Source: JAFLTL01 sp964389525 | GTDB lineage: Bacteria; Bacteroidota; Bacteroidia; Bacteroidales; Muribaculaceae | Direction of reading: 5' to 3' | Assembly (NCBI GenBank): GCA_964389525.1 | Contig: CAYMEX010000009.1 | Location: 36,736-100,735 of the forward strand | DNA: 64,000 nt | Shown: positions 16,870 to 24,805 of the stretch, in pieces | Layout: every line of letters begins with the position of its first letter | How positions within the stretch are numbered: the stretch's first letter is position 1 | Position numbers and translations under genes: made by a program | Notes under the pieces: model-generated | Databases searched by the model: none | What the model saw: the letters and a program-made list of their open reading frames with translations, nothing else | Told to the model about the DNA's origin: nothing

Positions 16870-17457
16870 TCAGACTTTGCGTCCGGTAAATTCAGCGATC
16901 AGCCGGGTGGTTTCCTCCACAGCCTCTTCAAGCCGGTCATTCACCACCACCTTGTCGTAGCGCGGAGCAAAGCCGATCTCATATTCAGCGCGTCCCACAC
17001 GCTCGGCAATGCGCTCCTCGCTGTCGGTGCCGCGGTTTTCAAGACGGCGACGCAGTTCCTCAACCGAGGGAGGCATGATAAAGATACTCATCGCGTCATC
17101 GCCAAAAATATCCTTTACATTCACGCCCCCGACAACATCTATGTCAAGGATAACGTCATGCCCTTCGTCGCGCGTCCTCTCCACCTCGCTTTTAAGCGTA
17201 CCGTAGAAACGGCCGGGATAGACTTCGCAGTATTCCACGAAATCGCCGGCGTCAAGACGACGGCGAAACTCGTCATCACTCAGAAAATAGTAGCTTACAC
17301 CATCAGTCTCTCCCGGACGCGGCGCACGGTTAGTTGCCGACACCGAGAACTGGAGATCCATCCCCGGTTTCTCCCTGACGGCACTGATGATCGTCGACTT
17401 TCCGCACCCCGATGGAGCAGATATCACTATCACTTTTCCTTTGCGGGTTTCTGCCAT
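16870..17457 (-). CDS. gmk: Gmk, guanylate kinase
   Basis: Phosphorylates GMP to GDP with ATP. The P-loop is SAPSGCGKST near residue 12 and the GMP-binding part is ATNRAPRPGETDGVSYYF. The start MAETRKGKVIVIS was chosen as it lies 10 bases after the yicC stop; a longer frame would run into that gene. At 195 residues the length is normal. Being next to yicC and guaB groups guanine nucleotide genes together. Confidence 0.95.
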   Translation of the reverse strand: MAETRKGKVIVISAPSGCGKSTIISAVREKPGMDLQFSVSATNRAPRPGETDGVSYYFLSDDEFRRRLDAGDFVEYCEVYPGRFYGTLKSEVERTRDEGHDVILDIDVVGGVNVKDIFGDDAMSIFIMPPSVEELRRRLENRGTDSEERIAERVGRAEYEIGFAPRYDKVVVNDRLEEAVEETTRLIAEFTGRKV

Positions 17458-17467
17458 AAATTCCCGG

Positions 17468-18358
17468 TTACATGACGTTGAGCACCTGTTCTTTGATCTG
17501 CTCGAGCTCATCCTTCATCTCCACGACGAGACGCTGGAGTTCCGCATGATTGCTTTTTGAGCCCAGAGTATTTATTTCACGTCCCATCTCCTGAGCGATA
17601 AATCCGAGCTTTTTGCCCTGCCCGGGCACATTGCCGTTCATCGTCTCCATGAAATAGTCGAGATGCTGCGCGAGACGCTGTTTCTCCTCGTTGATATCGA
17701 GTTTCTCAATATAGAAAATCATTTCCTGCTCAAGACGCCCCTTGTCATAATCGATCTGAGGCAGCTTCGACAGATTTTCCTCAAGACGCGATTTCACCTT
17801 GGCGACACGCTCGTTTTCCCAACGCGGCACCTGGCCGAGCAGATTGCGGATCCGCTCTATTCTGAGCGAGAAGAAGTCCACAAGTTTCGCACCCTCCACG
17901 CCACGATAGTTCATGAGCGAATCAACACACTTCTCGATCGCGCGCATCAGCTCCTGCTCTTCCTCCTCCGAAGCCTCGGCAAGACCGGCGTCGCTGCGCA
18001 GAGTATCGGGAAAACGCATCAGCACCTGATACCAGTCCGACGGATTGTCAATGCCAAGCGTCGCCGAGACCTCCTCGACACGCGCCTTGAGCACCTTCAT
18101 CACGTCGACATTGAAATCTGTCGACAGCGACTGGCTTACAGCGCCGGTCGTCTCAACCCAGACATTCAGATCCGCCTTGCCGCGCTGAAGCCGGCGGGCG
18201 ACCGCCTCTCTCGCCATAGGCTCAAGATGACGGAATGCCACGGGGAGCTTCACCGACAGGTCAAGCTGCTTGGAGTTGAGCGACTTCATCTCCACTGTCA
18301 GCTTCTTGCCGGGGGAAAGTTCCACAACCTTCCCGAATCCGGTCATTGATAGCAACAT
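17468..18358 (-). CDS. YicC/YloC-family endoribonuclease
   Basis: A 296-residue member of the YicC family, which is widely found next to gmk. E. coli YicC has endoribonuclease activity. The signature start MLLSMTGFGK, the middle RLEEN-like helical region and the conserved end with EMGREINTLGSKSNHAELQ and VVEMKDELEQIKEQ are all present. It starts 17 bases after guaB ends and leads into gmk. Confidence 0.92.
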   Translation of the reverse strand: MLLSMTGFGKVVELSPGKKLTVEMKSLNSKQLDLSVKLPVAFRHLEPMAREAVARRLQRGKADLNVWVETTGAVSQSLSTDFNVDVMKVLKARVEEVSATLGIDNPSDWYQVLMRFPDTLRSDAGLAEASEEEEQELMRAIEKCVDSLMNYRGVEGAKLVDFFSLRIERIRNLLGQVPRWENERVAKVKSRLEENLSKLPQIDYDKGRLEQEMIFYIEKLDINEEKQRLAQHLDYFMETMNGNVPGQGKKLGFIAQEMGREINTLGSKSNHAELQRLVVEMKDELEQIKEQVLNVM

Positions 18359-18375
18359 AATGACAGTATCTGAGA

Positions 18376-19854
18376 TCAGTGAGCCGAAGCACTGTAGTTG
18401 GGAGCCTCCGACGTGATAGCCACGTCATGCGGATGACTCTCGGCAACTCCGGCGTTTGTGATACGTGTGAACTTGGCCGTGTGGAGCACATCGATATTCT
18501 TGGCACCACAGTAGCCCATGCCTGCACGCAGACCGCCAAGCATCTGATATACTACCTCATACAGTGTTCCCTTATATGGCACGCGGGCTGCGATGCCTTC
18601 CGGAACGAGTTTACGGTTATCCTTCTCGTCGCCCTGGAAATAACGGTCTTTCGAGCCCTTTTCCATCGCCTCGAGCGAACCCATGCCGCGATATGCCTTG
18701 TATTTACGTCCGTTGTAGATTATTGTGTCGCCGGGCGACTCCTCCACTCCGGCAAGCATTCCGCCGAGCATCACGCTATAGCCGCCGGCGGCAAGCGCCT
18801 TCACTATATCGCCCGAATAACGGATACCGCCGTCAGCGATCAGAGGCACGCCGGTGCCCTCGAGAGCCTTGGCCACGTCATAGACAGCCGACAGCTGCGG
18901 CACGCCTACTCCGGCAATCACACGGGTCGTGCAGATCGAGCCGGGGCCGATGCCTACCTTCACACCGTCAGCACCGTTCTCCACCAGATAGCGGGCTGCG
19001 TCGCCTGTAGCGATATTACCGACTACAACGTCGATTTCCGGGTATTTCTCCTTGATAGCTTTCAGCACCCCGATCACACCGCGGCTATGTCCGTGGGCCG
19101 TGTCGATGACGATGGCATCCACACCGGCTGCCACAAGGGCATCCACGCGAAGCATGCTGTCGGGCGTCACGCCCACACCGGCTGCCACACGCAGGCGTCC
19201 GAGTTTGTCCTTGCAGGCATTGGGCTTGTCCTTGGCCTTGGTGATGTCCTTGTAGGTGACAAGACCTACAAGATGCCCGTCACTGTCGACAACAGGGAGC
19301 TTTTCGATTTTATGCGTCTGAAGGATATCGGCAGCCTCCTCAAGATTGGTTGTCTGCGAGGTTGTGACCAGATTCTCCGAGGTCATCACCTCGTCGACCG
19401 GGCGGTCGAGATTGCGCTCAAATCTCAGGTCACGGTTTGTGACGATACCCACAAGTTTCTTGTTTTCGTCGACAACAGGAATACCGCCGATATGATACTC
19501 CTCCATCATGGCGAGAGCATCGCGCACCTTGCTGCCGCGCAGTATGGTCACCGGATCATAGATCATTCCGTTCTCAGCGCGCTTCACGGCATGCACCTGA
19601 CGGGCCTGCTCCTCGATCGACATGTTTTTGTGGATAACTCCGATACCTCCCTCACGGGCTATCGCGATAGCAAGCTTGGCTTCGGTAACTGTGTCCATTG
19701 CAGCCGAGACCAAAGGCACGTTGAGGGTTATATTACGAGAGAAACGGGTGCGCAAATCCACGTCGCGCGGCAATACTTCTGAGTAAGCGGGGATAAGAAG
19801 GACATCATCAAATGTGAGACCGTCCATCTTCACCCTATCTGCAATAAATGACAT
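18376..19854 (-). CDS. guaB: GuaB, IMP dehydrogenase
   Basis: Oxidises IMP to XMP, the committed step to GMP. The TIM barrel is split by two CBS domains (about residues 95-210). The active-site cysteine lies in GIGPGSICTTRV, and the flap ends RVPYKGTL. The start MSFIADRVKMDGLTFDDVLL is the family start; nine more in-frame codons upstream overlap the promoter region. Length is 492 residues. It heads a probable guaB-yicC-gmk unit and has an exact-consensus promoter. Confidence 0.97.
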   Translation of the reverse strand: MSFIADRVKMDGLTFDDVLLIPAYSEVLPRDVDLRTRFSRNITLNVPLVSAAMDTVTEAKLAIAIAREGGIGVIHKNMSIEEQARQVHAVKRAENGMIYDPVTILRGSKVRDALAMMEEYHIGGIPVVDENKKLVGIVTNRDLRFERNLDRPVDEVMTSENLVTTSQTTNLEEAADILQTHKIEKLPVVDSDGHLVGLVTYKDITKAKDKPNACKDKLGRLRVAAGVGVTPDSMLRVDALVAAGVDAIVIDTAHGHSRGVIGVLKAIKEKYPEIDVVVGNIATGDAARYLVENGADGVKVGIGPGSICTTRVIAGVGVPQLSAVYDVAKALEGTGVPLIADGGIRYSGDIVKALAAGGYSVMLGGMLAGVEESPGDTIIYNGRKYKAYRGMGSLEAMEKGSKDRYFQGDEKDNRKLVPEGIAARVPYKGTLYEVVYQMLGGLRAGMGYCGAKNIDVLHTAKFTRITNAGVAESHPHDVAITSEAPNYSASAH

Positions 19855-19878
19855 CGGATATAGAAATTTTATTGCGCA

Positions 19879-19909
19879 CAAAGTTAATCATTATTTCGCA
19901 TTTTTCAAA
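19879..19909 (-). promoter_or_regulatory. guaB promoter
   Basis: On the minus strand TTTG, 19 bases, then TAACTTTG, 24 bases before the guaB ATG. This is an exact match to the Bacteroidetes promoter form. The -33 element sits almost at the end of the upstream phosphatase gene. Confidence 0.8.
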
Positions 19910-19912
19910 AAA

Positions 19913-21223
19913 TCATTCCCGATACTTTTCCGGAAAAAAATCAGACGAAGGACGCTCGATAGCCTCGTTCAGCACCTTGCGTGCGTCATCCCAACGATAG
20001 AACGGATACATGTCCGTATCGCACGGTATCGACACCTCGCGCTCGTTGCGCAGAAACTTGCATATCACATCTCCTTTTTTGTTCTTGAAGAACACGATCT
20101 GCACGTTAGAGGCCATCGGGGTGACATCCCAGTCATTCCACACCTTGTAAACCTCGGCCGGATCATTTTCATACCCGACGGCGCCATCGAGTCTCATCAG
20201 CGCCACAAGAGGCGTGATATTGCCGTCATGCCCGAAACGAAGCGTGGCGCCATGCTTCCCGCCGGCAATGTATTCGTCGGCAGTCTCCACTATATTGCGA
20301 AGCAGATTCTTGGCATTGTCGACATTCACACCGCGGCTCAGGGGATACGAGGAATTGGAGGCATAATAGGCGAAGTTGCCCGACTGCCACAGATCCACGA
20401 GCTCCTGCGGCTCAAAGATGTCGAAAAGTGTAACATCGGCCTCGATATTCTGCAGATTCGACGCCACCATATACAGCCCCGCCATCAGCTTCTCGGGACG
20501 CACCGAGCGCGTCACAAAAGCCTCGTCATTGAAGAGCGAGCCGATAAGCCGGTCCGGGTTAGTCATTTTTTCCTTGAATTTATCGCGCTCCGGCTTCCAC
20601 GACACGGTTTTCTCACTGTCAAACTCTCCCGATGCAGGAGCATGATAATTGAGATAATACATGTTGCGCTCTCCCGATTCTGTCGGTATGACCAGCGTCG
20701 GATCAACCTCTTTCAGGCCAAGCACGAAATTGAACATCGAGTGAGCCACACGCATCACCACCGTCGATTTGGCCGTGATCTCTGCCCCGTTTGCAAATGC
20801 CTGCGGAAACGCCTTGATCATGCGCTGCCCTATATCATGCTGCTGCTTGGCTCCGAGAGGCGTAAGTTCACCGCCTCGTCCTCGGGCCTCCTCACACACC
20901 ACCTGCATCCTCTTTCTCACATCCTCGCCGAGCGGAGTCAGCGCACCGGCCTTATGTCCCCGATCCAGCACATCGAGCACATCGGTGTAATCGGTTTCAG
21001 CGATTATATACCGCGATCCGTGACGGCTGTAGTGACTTACATAAAAAGGTTCATATCCTCTTGGAGCAGGAGTGTTGACGCTCTCAGTCACCGGATATGC
21101 GTAAAATCTTCCGGCACACCGCTCTGGATGCGCCTTCATATCTTCAAGAGTGGTCTGCGCGCTCAGCATCATCGAGAACGCGGCAAAAGCTGCAAGCAAA
21201 AAACCTTTTCTCATTGCGGTCAT
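19913..21223 (-). CDS. Exported histidine-type phosphatase (phytase/MINPP-like)
   Basis: A branch-2 histidine phosphatase. The catalytic RHGSR is at residues 67-71 and the distal GHDGNITPL supplies the second histidine and the acid aspartate, as in phytases and glucose-1-phosphatase rather than the HAE of MINPP. An N-terminal signal peptide (hydrophobic residues 7-22, ending MLSAQ) sends it to the periplasm or beyond. Related Bacteroides enzymes strip phosphate from inositol phosphates; substrate here is inferred. Two ATGs, MTAMRKG and MRKG, are equally possible starts. Confidence 0.85.
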   Translation of the reverse strand: MTAMRKGFLLAAFAAFSMMLSAQTTLEDMKAHPERCAGRFYAYPVTESVNTPAPRGYEPFYVSHYSRHGSRYIIAETDYTDVLDVLDRGHKAGALTPLGEDVRKRMQVVCEEARGRGGELTPLGAKQQHDIGQRMIKAFPQAFANGAEITAKSTVVMRVAHSMFNFVLGLKEVDPTLVIPTESGERNMYYLNYHAPASGEFDSEKTVSWKPERDKFKEKMTNPDRLIGSLFNDEAFVTRSVRPEKLMAGLYMVASNLQNIEADVTLFDIFEPQELVDLWQSGNFAYYASNSSYPLSRGVNVDNAKNLLRNIVETADEYIAGGKHGATLRFGHDGNITPLVALMRLDGAVGYENDPAEVYKVWNDWDVTPMASNVQIVFFKNKKGDVICKFLRNEREVSIPCDTDMYPFYRWDDARKVLNEAIERPSSDFFPEKYRE

Positions 21224-21248
21224 AAAGTTGGAAACGGATATATCAATT

Positions 21249-21282
21249 CCCCGGCGCACATGTGACTATGAATGCGCCGGGG
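21249..21282. terminator. Hairpin between ald and the phosphatase gene
   Basis: CCCCGGCGCA pairs perfectly with TGCGCCGGGG across 14 bases. A T-run follows on the plus side; on the minus side, where it would end ald, the tail is only A/T-rich. Confidence 0.55.
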
Positions 21283-21361
21283 AGTTTTTATGATTCAGCA
21301 TGACATGTCATAAGTCTTTTTTTACACTGCTACTATGACATAATCCCGCTGATTTCTGTTG

Positions 21362-22468
21362 TCAGAGCTCAAGTTTGCTGTACGGGAGGTTCCATGCCTC
21401 GGCCACACCCTTGAATGTAACCTTGCCGTCGACGACATTCACCCCTTCGGCCAGACCGACATCGGCCTTGCAAGCCTCCTTCCAGCCCATATCGGCTATG
21501 CGGAGCGCATAGGGCAGCGTAGCGTTGGTGAGCGCGAGGGTCGAAGTATAAGGCACTGCACCGGGTATGTTTGCCACCGCATAGTGTACGATGCCATCCA
21601 CTTCATACACAGGTTCGGAGTGAGTTGTCGGATGTGTTGTCTCAAAGCAACCGCCCTGGTCGACAGCGACATCGACAATGACACTTCCACGGCGCATCAT
21701 CGGCAGCATGTCGGCCGTGAGAAGCTTGGGAGCCTTTGCGCCGGGCACCAGCACTGATCCGATCACCAGATCCACCGTCGGCAGCTCCTGCTCGATATTG
21801 TGACGCGATGAGAAGAGTGTCTTCACATTCTTTGGCATCACCTCGGCCACATGACGAAGCGTAGGAAGCGATATATCGGTTATTGTCACGTCGGCACCAA
21901 GGCCGGCAGCCATCAGTGCGGCGTTGCGTCCCACTACTCCGGCACCGAGTATAAGCACTTTGGCAGGCTTAACGCCGGGAACGCCACCGAGCAGTATGCC
22001 TTTGCCACCCTGAGGCTTCTCGAGAAAGCGCGCGCCCTCCTGCACCGACATGCGGCCTGCGACCTCGCTCATAGGCACGAGCAGCGGAAGCGCACCGGCG
22101 CGGTCACGCACAGTCTCATAGGCGATACACGTCGCGCCCGACTTGAGCATGGCATCAGTCAGTTCCTCGTCGCTTGCAAAGTGGAAATAAGTAAACAGCA
22201 CCTGCCCCTTCCTCACCAGAGGATACTCCGGCGCTATCGGCTCCTTCACCTTGACGATCATGTCGGCCGTGCCATATACATCACCGATCGTAGGCAGGAT
22301 TGTCGCTCCGGCGGCAATATATTCTTCGTCGGAAAAGCCGGAGCCTTCGCCGGCCGTATGCTGTACATAGAGATCGTGCCCGTGCTGCACAAGTTCCTTC
22401 ACTCCGGCAGGTGTCAGACCCACACGGTTTTCATTGTTCTTAATCTCTTTAGGTACTCCGATTTTCAT
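21362..22468 (-). CDS. ald: Ald, alanine dehydrogenase
   Basis: NAD-dependent enzyme interconverting L-alanine and pyruvate plus ammonia. The family start MKIGVPKEIKNNENRVGLTP is clear, the NAD-binding glycines are in LILGAGVVGRNAA, and the conserved DVAVDQGGCFETT and YAVANIPGAVP segments are present. Sixteen in-frame codons upstream are not family-like. At 368 residues the length is normal. The gene lies 49 bases after the DegT-type gene and may be read with it. Confidence 0.95.
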   Translation of the reverse strand: MKIGVPKEIKNNENRVGLTPAGVKELVQHGHDLYVQHTAGEGSGFSDEEYIAAGATILPTIGDVYGTADMIVKVKEPIAPEYPLVRKGQVLFTYFHFASDEELTDAMLKSGATCIAYETVRDRAGALPLLVPMSEVAGRMSVQEGARFLEKPQGGKGILLGGVPGVKPAKVLILGAGVVGRNAALMAAGLGADVTITDISLPTLRHVAEVMPKNVKTLFSSRHNIEQELPTVDLVIGSVLVPGAKAPKLLTADMLPMMRRGSVIVDVAVDQGGCFETTHPTTHSEPVYEVDGIVHYAVANIPGAVPYTSTLALTNATLPYALRIADMGWKEACKADVGLAEGVNVVDGKVTFKGVAEAWNLPYSKLEL

Positions 22469-22517
22469 GGTTCTTATAATTTGGTTTGTTGGTTTGATTA
22501 GATTTCCATGACACATG

Positions 22518-23654
22518 TCAGTCGGGATGCCAACTATTGACAGTCTCTGCCACGATGGCAGCTTCCTCGTCTGTCACGGTCGCGATAGGCAGACTCACCG
22601 CACGGTCGGCGATACGGTCTGTTATAGCGAAGTCGCCCGACGCCCACGGCCGCCCGGTGTAACATGGCTGCCTGTGTGGAGGCACAGCATAATGAACGTC
22701 TGTCCCGATGCCTCGCTCCTCCATATACCGCCTGAACGAGTCGCGGTCCGGCACCCTGACGACATACTGATGCCACACATGCGACTCCGGTGCATCCGGC
22801 ACCTGAGGTTTTTCGACATCAGGGTTATCTATCAGGCTGTCATAGAGCATTGCCACCTCGCGCCGCGTTGCCGTCATCTGCACGATATGATCCAGCTTCA
22901 CGCTGAGCACTGCCGCCTGTAGCGGGTCAAGACGCGAGTTGCATCCTCCGGCATAGATATTGTGATAGCGTCGGTCACTGCCGTAGTTCGACAAAGCCCT
23001 GACTGCACCGGCCAGATCTGCGTCGTCGGTCAGCACCGCGCCCGCATCGCCGATAGCACCGACATTCTTGGTCGGATAGAAACTCAATGCGCCCGCATCA
23101 CCGAGACACCCCGTCATCCTGTGGCGTCCGTTCAGCACGGTTATCGGTGCCATCGCGCCTATCGCCTGCGCGTTATCCTCCACCACAAGCAGCCCGCGGT
23201 CGCTTATCACCGCTGCCATTTCGGCATCCCAGTCAGCACGGCCGTAAAGATGCACCGGCATGACAGCCTTCACACCCCCGTCGTGACACTTTCTTATACC
23301 CTCGGCGCCAAGCAGCATCGTGTTTTCGTCAGGATCCACAGGCACAGGCACAAGCCCCGCATCCTCTATCGCCATCAGCGAGGCGATGTAAGTGTTGGCG
23401 GCCACTATCACGCCGTCGCCAGGTCTCAGACGTCCGGTCTCGACCCAGCCGCGCATCACAAGTTTCAGGGCATCGAGCCCGTTTCCCGTTCCGACCGCAT
23501 ACCCGGCCCCCGTCAGTCTGCACAATTTTTCTTCAAAGTCCGACACCTCCGTGCCGCCGATATAGTGTCCCGATCGTGCGACTCTGAGCAACGCCCGTTC
23601 TATCTCGGCCATCATAGGCCGGTTGAGTTTTGCCAGATCGCAGAAAGGAATCAT
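22518..23654 (-). CDS. DegT/DnrJ-family sugar aminotransferase, FdtB-like
   Basis: A PLP-dependent aminotransferase acting on keto-sugar nucleotides. The PLP lysine is in SFYPTKNVGAIGDAG; other family parts are GTGNGLDALKL, VHLYGRADWDAEM and VVEDNAQAIGA. The start MIPFCDLAKLNRPM matches the family. It is preceded 13 bases upstream by an FdtA-like ketoisomerase, the pair that makes dTDP-3-amino-3,6-dideoxyhexoses (Fuc3N or Qui3N type). No other genes of an O-antigen or capsule locus are near. The exact sugar is not decided by the sequence. Confidence 0.88.
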   Translation of the reverse strand: MIPFCDLAKLNRPMMAEIERALLRVARSGHYIGGTEVSDFEEKLCRLTGAGYAVGTGNGLDALKLVMRGWVETGRLRPGDGVIVAANTYIASLMAIEDAGLVPVPVDPDENTMLLGAEGIRKCHDGGVKAVMPVHLYGRADWDAEMAAVISDRGLLVVEDNAQAIGAMAPITVLNGRHRMTGCLGDAGALSFYPTKNVGAIGDAGAVLTDDADLAGAVRALSNYGSDRRYHNIYAGGCNSRLDPLQAAVLSVKLDHIVQMTATRREVAMLYDSLIDNPDVEKPQVPDAPESHVWHQYVVRVPDRDSFRRYMEERGIGTDVHYAVPPHRQPCYTGRPWASGDFAITDRIADRAVSLPIATVTDEEAAIVAETVNSWHPD

Positions 23655-23667
23655 TTTCACAGTTTTT

Positions 23668-24126
23668 TTAAGGAACTTTTTTTGCCGACAATGCCATAAA
23701 CTCGTCATAGTCTCTCACATAATCCGACTCGTTGAACCGGGTCGAAGCGAGCACCAGACACACCGCCCCCGAAGTAAACCGGTCAAGCTCGCGCCAGATA
23801 CCGGGAGGGATGAGCAACCCGCGGCAAGGACTGTCAAGACGATAGACGACGCGGCGCATACCATCATCAACCGTCACCTCAAACGATCCGCTCACTGCTA
23901 TCAGCAGTTGGGTTGTCGTATGCTCCGAGTGGCCGCCACGACTCGCCCCCGAAGGCACATCATAAAGAAAAAAGACTCGTTCGGCATGAAAAGCGGCATC
24001 CACGCATCCGTTGTCATAGACGGCAAGCTTACCGTTAGGATCCGGGAACACCGGAAGATCTATCCACCGGCACTCCTCGACCGTCACACGGCAATGCGGG
24101 TCTATGTCAGGATTCTCTGTTTCCAT
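23668..24126 (-). CDS. FdtA/WxcM-like dTDP-4-keto-6-deoxyglucose ketoisomerase (cupin)
   Basis: A 152-residue cupin of the FdtA/QdtA family, which moves the keto group of dTDP-4-keto-6-deoxyglucose from C4 to C3. The family stretch ERVFFLYDVPSGASRGGHSEH with its histidines is clear, followed by LLIAVSGSFEVTVDDG and IPPGIWREL. The start METENPDIDPH is preferred since codons further upstream overlap the promoter-like TATATTTG. Its partner aminotransferase follows at 13 bases, giving a two-gene amino-sugar unit. Confidence 0.85.
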   Translation of the reverse strand: METENPDIDPHCRVTVEECRWIDLPVFPDPNGKLAVYDNGCVDAAFHAERVFFLYDVPSGASRGGHSEHTTTQLLIAVSGSFEVTVDDGMRRVVYRLDSPCRGLLIPPGIWRELDRFTSGAVCLVLASTRFNESDYVRDYDEFMALSAKKVP

Positions 24127-24134
24127 GGTGACTG

Positions 24135-24142
24135 CAAATATA
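24135..24142 (-). promoter_or_regulatory. Putative -7 element of the fdtA-like gene
   Basis: TATATTTG on the minus strand, 8 bases before the ATG. No convincing TTTG partner at 19-21 bases. Confidence 0.4.
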
Positions 24143-24220
24143 ATATTTTTCGTCACACACACGTTTCGCCGCAAAAAATCTGTCAGAAAAAAAATGCGTT
24201 CTATACACACATGAAACATA

Positions 24221-24253
24221 GCGGGCCGGCCACTTTCTGTGTGGTCGGCCCGC
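24221..24253. terminator. Terminator between the lipoprotein and fdtA-like gene
   Basis: GCGGGCCGGCCAC pairs with GTGGTCGGCCCGC (one G-U pair) across a 7-base loop. It lies just after the minus-strand lipoprotein gene. Confidence 0.7.
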
Positions 24254-24279
24254 CGTACTTATGCGGTCAGATTTCTCTG

Positions 24280-24765
24280 TTACTTCTCGATATATGTTTC
24301 AGTATCGACATTACCGGGACCTTCGAGATAGGTAGCACCCTCAGGAAGCGACTCCTCGTCAGGCACGACCTGAACCTTATACTGCACGAGAGCTGTGTAG
24401 ATCGGGTGATCGACTACAAGAAGATTAGTTCTGAGCGACAGCAGGTTGTAGGTCTTGGTAAGATAGTCGGTCGAGATGACATACTTGAAAGGAGACACGG
24501 GAGTAGTACCGATGTCAAATCCATTCCAGATATAGGTCACAGGGCCGATGGCCACTTCCTGGCCGTCATTGCTTTCGACAGTGACACTCTCAACAACCAC
24601 CGGGTTGCCGTCGATGACATAAAGCACATCATCATCAGGCACGACATAAACACCGCTGAACGATGCATTGATGCTTGCATCAGGCACCTCCTTGTCGTCA
24701 TCGCTACATGCTGTCATCCCAAACAACAGCGGCGTAGCGAGCAGTAAATAAAACAGTTTTTTCAT
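24280..24765 (-). CDS. Lipoprotein of unknown function
   Basis: A 161-residue protein with a type II signal peptide; the lipobox FGMTAC puts the lipid cysteine at residue 20, followed by SDDDKE, the acidic start usual for Bacteroidetes lipoproteins exported to the outer surface. The remaining sequence looks beta-rich with no motif I recognise. It stands alone between clpB and the sugar-nucleotide pair, with a hairpin terminator behind it. Confidence 0.8.
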   Translation of the reverse strand: MKKLFYLLLATPLLFGMTACSDDDKEVPDASINASFSGVYVVPDDDVLYVIDGNPVVVESVTVESNDGQEVAIGPVTYIWNGFDIGTTPVSPFKYVISTDYLTKTYNLLSLRTNLLVVDHPIYTALVQYKVQVVPDEESLPEGATYLEGPGNVDTETYIEK

Positions 24766-24805
24766 AGTCTTTAAATTAACCGATTAATAATATATAATAG
24801 ATGTG

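Noticed and set aside
18379..19782. Long antisense open frame opposite guaB
   Set aside because: guaB is certain on the minus strand; the other frame has histidine-rich, unlikely composition.
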